From: Spirochaetaceae bacterium
GTDB lineage: Bacteria > Spirochaetota > Spirochaetia > SZUA-6 > Bin103
Direction: 5' to 3'
Assembly (NCBI GenBank): GCA_026710565.1
Contig: JAPOQV010000514.1
Coordinates: 1 to 7,863 of the forward strand
Length of the DNA stretch: 7,863 nucleotides
Part shown: in pieces, positions 1 through 4,704 of the stretch
Numbering within the stretch: the stretch's first letter is position 1
Layout: each line of letters begins with the position of its first letter
Translations under genes and position numbers: made by a program
The notes under the pieces: generated by a model
Told to the model about the DNA's origin: nothing
Databases searched by the model: none
The model's input: only the letters and a program-made list of their open reading frames with translations

Positions 1-194
1 AGGCTGGAGCAGCCGCGCTGCAGATACAGGCGGCGGCCCTCGATCTCGGCCATGTGGTCGATGACGGCACCTTGCAGATGGCGTTCGTGGCGCACCAGGG
101 TGCTGGTATGACGCAGCAACTCGCGGTCGGAGAGCGCGCCGACGGTGGAGGTGACGGCGGCGCTGGCGGACGCGTCGAGAGTGGCGGTATTCAT
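1..194 (-). CDS. HNH-endonuclease-like protein, N-terminal fragment
   Basis: This minus-strand frame begins at the ATG at 194-192 and stays open for 64 codons to the left edge, so only the N-terminus is present. After an Ala/Ser/Thr-rich leader of about 20 residues it reads LSDRELLRHTSTLVRHERHL, then a helix around HMAEIEGRRLYL and the sequence QRGCSS. The pattern LSDxELL...LVxxER...HLAExxxRRLYLxxGCSSLF is, from memory, the conserved N-terminal domain of a large HNH-endonuclease-like family that is often present in many copies per genome, where the HNH motif lies near the C-terminus. That motif is outside this window, so nuclease activity cannot be assessed. No good Shine-Dalgarno precedes the ATG. 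The upstream sequence is locally AT-rich, with TATATT at 206-201 very close to the start, which would give an almost leaderless transcript if it is a -10 element. Family assignment is fairly secure; function is uncertain. Confidence 0.72.
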   Translation of the reverse strand, partial: MNTATLDASASAAVTSTVGALSDRELLRHTSTLVRHERHLQGAVIDHMAEIEGRRLYLQRGCSS

Positions 195-591
195 GGAGTA
201 AATATAGTCATGATTTTCAGATAGAACTTCCCTCCCGGTCCGGGACGGGCATGTGATCGGCGCGCAGAGCGCGCTGAAGGGGGTGTGGCGTGGCTGAACG
301 GGTGTGCGAGCTTCCGGGAGTCCGGAAGGGGCCTGTACGTGCGCTGGCGTACCACCTCGCAGGCGCACATTGCCGTCAAGACCCTGAGGCAGGATTTCTC
401 GACTTTTTTTCGCGGTGCGCTCGCTGCCGATCAGGTCTCGGAACAACCAGGAACGCCTCAACCTGGTGCCGCCGGAGGACCTCCCACTCCCATGCCCTCT
501 GATCCGCATCGCGCCGGTCCTGATCGGTCACCGCCACCGGCCCAGCCTCACGCGCAGCCATGCCTCCTACCACCAGGTACACAGCAGCGAC
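195..591. other. Intergenic stretch, no convincing gene
   Basis: These 397 nt separate the left-edge HNH-like gene from the 3' end of the lipoprotein operon; both are read leftward. Short open frames exist on both strands (for example plus 285-602 and minus 376-582), but they overlap one another, carry no recognisable motif and have low-complexity Pro/Arg-rich translations. A 7-T run lies at 404-410 on the plus strand without a stable hairpin in front of it. A 6-bp inverted repeat ACCAGG/CCTGGT (446-451 and 462-467) has no adjacent T-run in the operon's direction, so it is not a recognisable intrinsic terminator for the operon. Confidence 0.5.
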
Positions 592-1281
592 CTAAGGGCT
601 GACGACGACCGTGCCGTTGTCTCCCACCGCCACGAAGTGCGTCCCATTCCCGGCGACGCCATGGAGGTCGACCGATGTAGCGCTTTCGTTCGCCCTGATC
701 CACCGATTCCCGTCACGGCTGTACACGATGGTGCCGCTTGCCCCAACCGCCACATACTGAGTGCCGTTCCACGCCACTGCCTGCAGTTCGTGGGAAGTGC
801 TGCTTTCGGCTGCCCGCCTCCAGTTGTCTCCGCCACTGCTGAACAGGATCGTTCCGTTCGCTCCAACCGCCACGAATAGCGTTCCGTTCGACGCTACCCC
901 GTTGAGATGGTACGACGTGCCGCTGTAGGCCGCCGTCCAGCGATCCCCGTCCAGGCTATGGATGATCGTTCCGTTCGCACCCACGGCCACGAAACGCGAC
1001 CCACTCGACGCTACGTCATAGACCCCAACTGTGCCGCCTCCGGGACCAGGGTCGACGAACAGGTCCCGGTTTCCGCTATCGGTCGCCGTCGTCCAGCGAT
1101 CGCCGTCGCTGCTGTGGAAGATGCTGTAGCCTACTACCGCCACGAAGCGCGTGCCGCCCCACGCGACTCCACTGCCGTAGCCTGCATCGCTCGCCAGTGT
1201 CCAGCGATCCCCATCGGGACTATGTCCGATCTGACCTCCGACTGTCACAAAGCGGGTGCCGCTCCAGGCTATGTCGGAAGG
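592..1281 (-). repeat. Near-identical paralogous block (blades 9-14), copy A
   Basis: This segment aligns with 2590-3291. In the first 330 nt from the stop codons I count about 18 mismatches, roughly 95% identity by eye. Similarity continues about 15 nt past the stop codon (to about 580) and then disappears, which marks one edge of the duplicated unit. Confidence 0.8.
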
Positions 1282-2304
1282 CCGCGAGACGAGAGAAGCC
1301 TCACTCGCCTCCGTCCACCGGGCCCCGTCGGGGCTGTGCACGATCTGCGATCCTCCGAGCTGACCCCATCCGATCGCAACGAAACGCGCGTCGCCCCAGA
1401 CGACCGAACGGAGCGGCCCCAGGAACGGCGGCACCGCCTGCGTCCAGCGATCTCCATCGGTGCTGCGGATGACCCCGGTACCGACCGCCAGGAAGCTGTT
1501 GTCGCCCCACACTACGCCAAGGAGTAAGTCTGAGGCGCCAACGCTGTTTGCCCGGGTCCAACGATCCCCGTCCGGACTGTGTACGACCGTGCCGCTCAAG
1601 CCCACCGCCACGAAACGCGTGCCGCTCCATGCTACGTCTCCGAGGGCGTTCGAAGTACCGCTGTCGCTCACCACGCTCCAGCGGTGCCCGTCGCGGCTGT
1701 GTACGATCCGGGAACCACCAGCCGGATCGTACCCGACCGCGACGAAACGACCTCCACCCCACACCACGGCGGCAAGGCTGTCCGAGGTTCCGCTATCGTT
1801 CGCCGGTGTCCAGCGATCCCCATCGGCGCTGTGCACGATCGTGCCGCTAGCCCCCACTGCCACGAAACGCGTGCCACTCCACGTGACCCTGCGGAGGTGG
1901 TTCGACGTGCCGCTGGCGCTCGCGACAGTCCAACGATCCCCGTCGGCGCTGTGCACGATCGTGCCGTTGTCACCCACCGCCACGAAACGCGTGCCGTTCC
2001 ACGTGACCCCGTGGAGTCTGTTTGACGACAGGCTGCTGGTACTCGCCAGAACCCAGCGATCCCCATCGGCGCTGTGAACGATCCGGGACCTACCGTCGGC
2101 ATCGCTTCCGACCGCGACGAAACGCGTCCCGTTCCACGTTATGCCGCCAAGAACGCCCGAAAACGTATCGCTGGAGGCGGCAACACTCCAGCGATCTCCG
2201 TCCCGACTATGAGCGATGGTAGCGGTCGCACCGATGCCGGCGGTGGTCTCTATCGTACCCCCCACCGCCACAAAGCGCGTGCCATTCCACACCACGGCGT
2301 ACAG
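592..2304 (-). repeat. 14-blade tandem repeat array of copy A
   Basis: The array is about 120 bp per unit and is visible at DNA level as well as in protein: on the plus strand the antisense of the WNGTRFVAVG and SxDGDRW segments recurs in almost every unit. Thirteen units are complete, and the last one at the C-terminus is half a blade. Several blades carry position-specific features: blade 1 has a long insert (GGTIETTAGIGATA), blade 7 ends in PPFLGP instead of the usual SGTS, and blade 10 is followed by a DLFVDPGPGGG insert. Confidence 0.85.
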
Positions 2305-2538
2305 GATGGACGGCTGTCCCTCCGACGACTGGAAGCCGCCGCCTTGGCGCACGAGCCTCCACTCGATCCCCGGTCCGGAATCGCTCGCTGGCCCCCCGGA
2401 ACCTGCGTCAGGCTGGCCCGCAGGGCTCGCCGGTCCGGTTTCCTCACACCCGGCGAGGAACAACCCCGTGAGCACAACCAGCACAACACAACGGAAACGC
2501 ACTCCGGCGATCACCACCATCAGGTCGTCATTGCTCAT
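592..2538 (-). CDS. Lipoprotein with 14 beta-propeller (Asp-box-like) repeats, copy A
   Basis: The product has 648 residues. Residues 1-31 form a lipoprotein signal peptide: Arg at 14 and 16, a hydrophobic core at about 18-27, and the lipobox L28-A-G-C31 followed by Glu-Glu. A Pro/Gly/Ser/Asp-rich linker (about 34-57) should hold the folded part away from the membrane. From residue 79 to the end there are 14 repeats of about 40 residues with the pattern L-x-x-V-x-W-x-G-T-R-F-V-A-V-G, then G-T-I-V-H-S-x-D-G-D-R-W-T. SxDGDRW resembles the Asp-box of BNR/sialidase-type propellers. Blade 14 stops after VVVSP and lacks the DGDRW strand; residues 57-65 (GIEWRLVRQ) look like that missing strand and would close the ring. 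The ATG at 2538 is chosen because GGGAG lies 9 nt upstream; Met7 (2520) is a weaker alternative. It lies 51 nt downstream of its paralog and is probably cotranscribed with it. No catalytic residues are evident, so a binding or scaffold role is only a guess. Localisation to the outer membrane or cell surface is inferred from the lipobox. Confidence 0.9.
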   Translation of the reverse strand: MSNDDLMVVIAGVRFRCVVLVVLTGLFLAGCEETGPASPAGQPDAGSGGPASDSGPGIEWRLVRQGGGFQSSEGQPSILYAVVWNGTRFVAVGGTIETTAGIGATATIAHSRDGDRWSVAASSDTFSGVLGGITWNGTRFVAVGSDADGRSRIVHSADGDRWVLASTSSLSSNRLHGVTWNGTRFVAVGDNGTIVHSADGDRWTVASASGTSNHLRRVTWSGTRFVAVGASGTIVHSADGDRWTPANDSGTSDSLAAVVWGGGRFVAVGYDPAGGSRIVHSRDGHRWSVVSDSGTSNALGDVAWSGTRFVAVGLSGTVVHSPDGDRWTRANSVGASDLLLGVVWGDNSFLAVGTGVIRSTDGDRWTQAVPPFLGPLRSVVWGDARFVAIGWGQLGGSQIVHSPDGARWTEASEASLVSRPSDIAWSGTRFVTVGGQIGHSPDGDRWTLASDAGYGSGVAWGGTRFVAVVGYSIFHSSDGDRWTTATDSGNRDLFVDPGPGGGTVGVYDVASSGSRFVAVGANGTIIHSLDGDRWTAAYSGTSYHLNGVASNGTLFVAVGANGTILFSSGGDNWRRAAESSTSHELQAVAWNGTQYVAVGASGTIVYSRDGNRWIRANESATSVDLHGVAGNGTHFVAVGDNGTVVVSP

Positions 2539-2547
2539 CGCTTCCGA

Positions 2548-2552
2548 CTCCC
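2548..2552 (-). promoter_or_regulatory. Ribosome binding site for lipoprotein copy A
   Basis: On the minus strand GGGAG sits 9 nt before the ATG at 2538, which supports that start over the in-frame ATG six codons later, which has no comparable purine tract. No separate promoter is apparent in the 51-nt gap to the upstream paralog, which fits cotranscription. Confidence 0.5.
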
Positions 2553-2589
2553 GCTCCCACTCCCCGAACTCCGCTCACAGAGCAGTGGC

Positions 2590-3291
2590 CTAAGGGCTGA
2601 CGACGACGGTGCCGTTGTCACCCACCGCCACGAAGTGCGTCCCGTTCCCGGCGACGCCATGGAGGTCGACCGATGTAGCGCTTTCGTTCGCCCTCGTCCA
2701 ATGAGTTCCGTCGCGGCTGTACACGATCGTGCCGCTTGCCCCCACCGCCACAAACTGAGTGCCGTTCCACGCCACTGCTTGCAGTTCGTGGGAAGTGCTG
2801 CTTTCGGCAGCCCGCCTCCAGTTGTCTCCGCCACTGCTGAACAGGATCGTTCCGTTCGCGCCTACCGCGACGAATAGCGTTCCGTTCGACGCTACCCCGT
2901 TGAGATGGTACGACGTGCCGCTGTAGGCCACCTTGGTCCAGCGATCCCCATCGCGGCTATGGATGATCGTTCCGTTCGCACCGACGGCCACGAGACGCGA
3001 CCCACTCGACGCTACGTCATAGACTCCGAATTCATAGCCTCCTCCGGGACCAGGTTCGACGAACAGGTCCTGCTTTCCGCTATCGGTCGCCCTCATCCAG
3101 CGATCGCCGTCGCTGCTGTGGAAGATGGAGTCGTAGCCTACCGCCACGAAGCGCGTGCCGCTCCACGCGACTCCACGGAGGTAGATTGGACCGCTGTCGC
3201 TCGCCAGTGTCCAGCGATCCCCATCGGGGCTATGTCCGATCGAACCTCCGACTGTCACGAAGCGGGTGCCGCTCCAAGCTATGTCGGACGG
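2590..3291 (-). repeat. Near-identical paralogous block (blades 9-14), copy B
   Basis: This is the partner of 592-1281, offset by 1998 nt at the stop codons. Differences are mostly single bases plus a few short in-frame indels around blades 9-11. Confidence 0.8.
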
Positions 3292-4314
3292 CTGCCAGAG
3301 GAGGAGGAGACTTGCTTCACTCGCCTCCGCCCAGCGAGTCCCGTCGGTGCTGTGAACAATCTGGGATCCAACGCCGATGCTAGATCCGACCGCCACGAAA
3401 CGCGCGTCGCTCCAAGTGATCGAGAAGAGTGATCCCAATAACGGGGGCGTCGTCTGCGTCCAGTGCTCCCCGTCGGCGCTGTGAGCGACCGCACTGCCTA
3501 CCGCCACGAAGCGCGTGCCGTTCCACGCTACGTCAAGATATACGGCCGAGGGATCACGGTCGCTCGCCAACGTCCAGCGATTTCCGTCCCGGCTGTGCAC
3601 GATCGTGCCGCCCACCGCCACAAAACGAGCGCCGTTCCATGTTACGCCAAGGAGAGGGTTTGAGGTGCCGGTATCAGTAGCGACAGTCCAGCGATCTCCG
3701 TCGCGGCTGTGGACGATCCGGGACCCGCCGCCCCGTTCAAGCCCGACCGCCACGAAGCGTGTGCCGTTCCACGTTACATCGCGGAGATCGCCCGAGGGGC
3801 CGCTGTCGCTCGCCGATGTCCAGCGATCTCCATCCCGGCTGTGCACTATGGTTGGGCCGCTGCTCGGGGTCAGCCCAGAGGGTCCCACGGCTACAAAACG
3901 CGTCCCGCTCCACGCTACACCGTAGAGCCAGCTCGAAGTGCCGCTGTCGCTCGCCGGCGTCCAGCGATCCCCGTCGCGGCTGTGCACGACCGTGCCGTTG
4001 GCCCCGACCGCCACGAAGTGCGTCCCGTTTCCGGCGACGCCATGGAGGTCGGACGAGGTGCCGCTGTCGCTCGCCAGCGTCCAGCGGTCCCCGTCACGAC
4101 TGTGCACGATCGTGCCGTTCAACCCGACTGCTACGAAACGCCTGCCGTTCCACGTTACGTCCAAGAGAGGGTCTGAGGTGGCGGTGTCACTGGCGACAGT
4201 CCAGCGATCCCCGTCCCGACTCTGAACGATGGTAGCGGTCCCGTAGAAGCCGGTTCCCGTCACCGTAGCCCCCACCGCCACAAAGCGCGTGCCACTCCAC
4301 ACTATGGCGTTGAG
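2590..4314 (-). repeat. 14-blade tandem repeat array of copy B
   Basis: It has the same number and order of blades as copy A, including the PP(F/L)LG ending of blade 7 and the DLFVEPGPGGG insert after blade 10. The 14-blade array therefore existed before the gene duplicated. Blade 4 has its own insert (PSGLTPSSGP) and blade 6 is shortened (VGGTIVHS). Confidence 0.85.
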
Positions 4315-4578
4315 GGCGGAAGACTGTCCCTCCGACGACTGGAAGCCGCCGCCTTGGCGCACGAGCCTCCACTCGATCCCCGGCCCGGAATCGCTCGCTG
4401 GCCCCCCGGAACCTGCGTCAGGCTGGTCCGAAGGGCTCGCCGGTCCGATCTCCTCACATCCCGCGCAGATCAAACCTGCGATCGCCGTCAGCGCCGCAAG
4501 CCAGAAGCGGATTCCCGCGCGCTTGAGCGCCCTGCTCCAAAGGTCCCCAAGTCCCGTCACGGCCCGCGCAACCGACAC
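2590..4578 (-). CDS. Lipoprotein with 14 beta-propeller (Asp-box-like) repeats, copy B
   Basis: The product has 662 residues and is the first gene of the probable operon. A basic N-terminus (R16, K19, R20, R24) precedes a hydrophobic core at about 25-37 and the sequence L-I-C-A-G-C41-E-E. Position -3 of the lipobox is Cys rather than Leu/Val/Ile, so processing may be less efficient, though the overall signal is convincing. The linker and strand GPGIEWRLVRQGGGF (65-79) match copy A almost exactly. Fourteen blades follow from residue 89, the last truncated after VVVSP exactly as in copy A, so the same N-terminal strand can close it. Blades 9-14 are nearly the same as in copy A; blades 1-8 differ more. 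The start is GTG at 4578, because an in-frame TAG lies 12 nt upstream of it and the only other nearby option is GTG codon 7 (4560). Neither has a good Shine-Dalgarno. It is divergent from the hybrid kinase at 4705, with 126 nt between. The molecular role is unknown; a surface or periplasmic binding platform is a guess. Confidence 0.88.
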   Translation of the reverse strand: MSVARAVTGLGDLWSRALKRAGIRFWLAALTAIAGLICAGCEEIGPASPSDQPDAGSGGPASDSGPGIEWRLVRQGGGFQSSEGQSSALNAIVWSGTRFVAVGATVTGTGFYGTATIVQSRDGDRWTVASDTATSDPLLDVTWNGRRFVAVGLNGTIVHSRDGDRWTLASDSGTSSDLHGVAGNGTHFVAVGANGTVVHSRDGDRWTPASDSGTSSWLYGVAWSGTRFVAVGPSGLTPSSGPTIVHSRDGDRWTSASDSGPSGDLRDVTWNGTRFVAVGLERGGGSRIVHSRDGDRWTVATDTGTSNPLLGVTWNGARFVAVGGTIVHSRDGNRWTLASDRDPSAVYLDVAWNGTRFVAVGSAVAHSADGEHWTQTTPPLLGSLFSITWSDARFVAVGSSIGVGSQIVHSTDGTRWAEASEASLLLLWQPSDIAWSGTRFVTVGGSIGHSPDGDRWTLASDSGPIYLRGVAWSGTRFVAVGYDSIFHSSDGDRWMRATDSGKQDLFVEPGPGGGYEFGVYDVASSGSRLVAVGANGTIIHSRDGDRWTKVAYSGTSYHLNGVASNGTLFVAVGANGTILFSSGGDNWRRAAESSTSHELQAVAWNGTQFVAVGASGTIVYSRDGTHWTRANESATSVDLHGVAGNGTHFVAVGDNGTVVVSP

Positions 4579-4620
4579 TATGCCACGCTACAATAAAGGG
4601 AGCGCAGAATATAGAGAGTG

Positions 4621-4657
4621 ATATGATATATGTGTAATAACTTGCCATAATATGATA
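4621..4657. repeat. Direct repeat ATATGATA, candidate operator
   Basis: ATATGATA occurs at 4621-4628 and again at 4650-4657, a 29-nt period close to three helical turns, with 9 of 12 bases matching when one or two flanking bases are included. OmpR-type winged-helix regulators commonly bind direct repeats, and the adjacent gene encodes such a domain. The first copy lies between the -35 and -10 positions of the candidate leftward promoter, and the second overlaps the candidate rightward -10. In AT-rich DNA an 8-mer repeat can arise by chance, so the assignment is tentative. Confidence 0.35.
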
Positions 4658-4690
4658 ATAGTTTTGTCAGATACCGGGCCGGCGCGGACC

Positions 4691-4696
4691 AGGAGG
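4691..4696 (+). promoter_or_regulatory. Strong ribosome binding site selecting a TTG start
   Basis: AGGAGG is followed after 8 nt by TTG at 4705. The match is close to ideal and no ATG or GTG at suitable spacing competes, so it decides the start of the hybrid kinase in favour of TTG. Confidence 0.8.
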
Positions 4697-4704
4697 ACAG
4701 AGCT

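Larger units (their letters stand above)
4579..4704. promoter_or_regulatory. AT-rich divergent control region
   Basis: This 126-nt spacer lies between the lipoprotein operon (leftward) and the hybrid kinase (rightward). From about 4608 to 4665 it is strikingly AT-rich against the GC-rich surroundings. A plausible rightward -10 is TATGAT at 4651-4656 or the overlapping GATAAT at 4654-4659, which would give a leader of about 40 nt. A plausible leftward -10 is TATATT (4613-4608), giving a leader of about 20-25 nt. Neither has a good TTGACA-like -35 at 16-18 nt, as expected for promoters that need an activator. These are reading-by-eye candidates only. Confidence 0.55.

Noticed and set aside
191..379. 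Minus-strand frame of 62 codons whose TGA overlaps the ATG of the HNH-like gene
   Set aside because: The overlap could suggest translational coupling, but the start would be a TTG without a ribosome binding site, and the translation is Arg/Ser/Pro-rich with no recognisable feature.
474..484. Palindrome GGAGGACCTCC as a terminator or operator
   Set aside because: The loop would be too short for a stable hairpin and no T-run follows in the direction of the operon.
285..602. Plus-strand frames at 285-602 and 290-502 preceded by a G-rich tract
   Set aside because: They overlap each other in different frames, become Pro/Arg-rich low-complexity sequence and show no known motif. A purine tract alone is not enough in GC-rich DNA.
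2074..2877. Plus-strand open frame of 267 codons across the junction of the two lipoprotein genes, and similar frames at 907-1527, 1460-2077 and 3709-4176
   Set aside because: They are antisense readings of the blade repeats: recurring HRHETRAVP-like strings are the reverse of the conserved GTRFVAVG segment. Repetition of a stop-free unit gives long antisense frames without coding meaning.
592..4578. The regular repeats of about 120 bp as a CRISPR array or satellite
   Set aside because: The units translate in one frame into beta-propeller blades with conserved residues. There are no identical short repeats separated by unique spacers.
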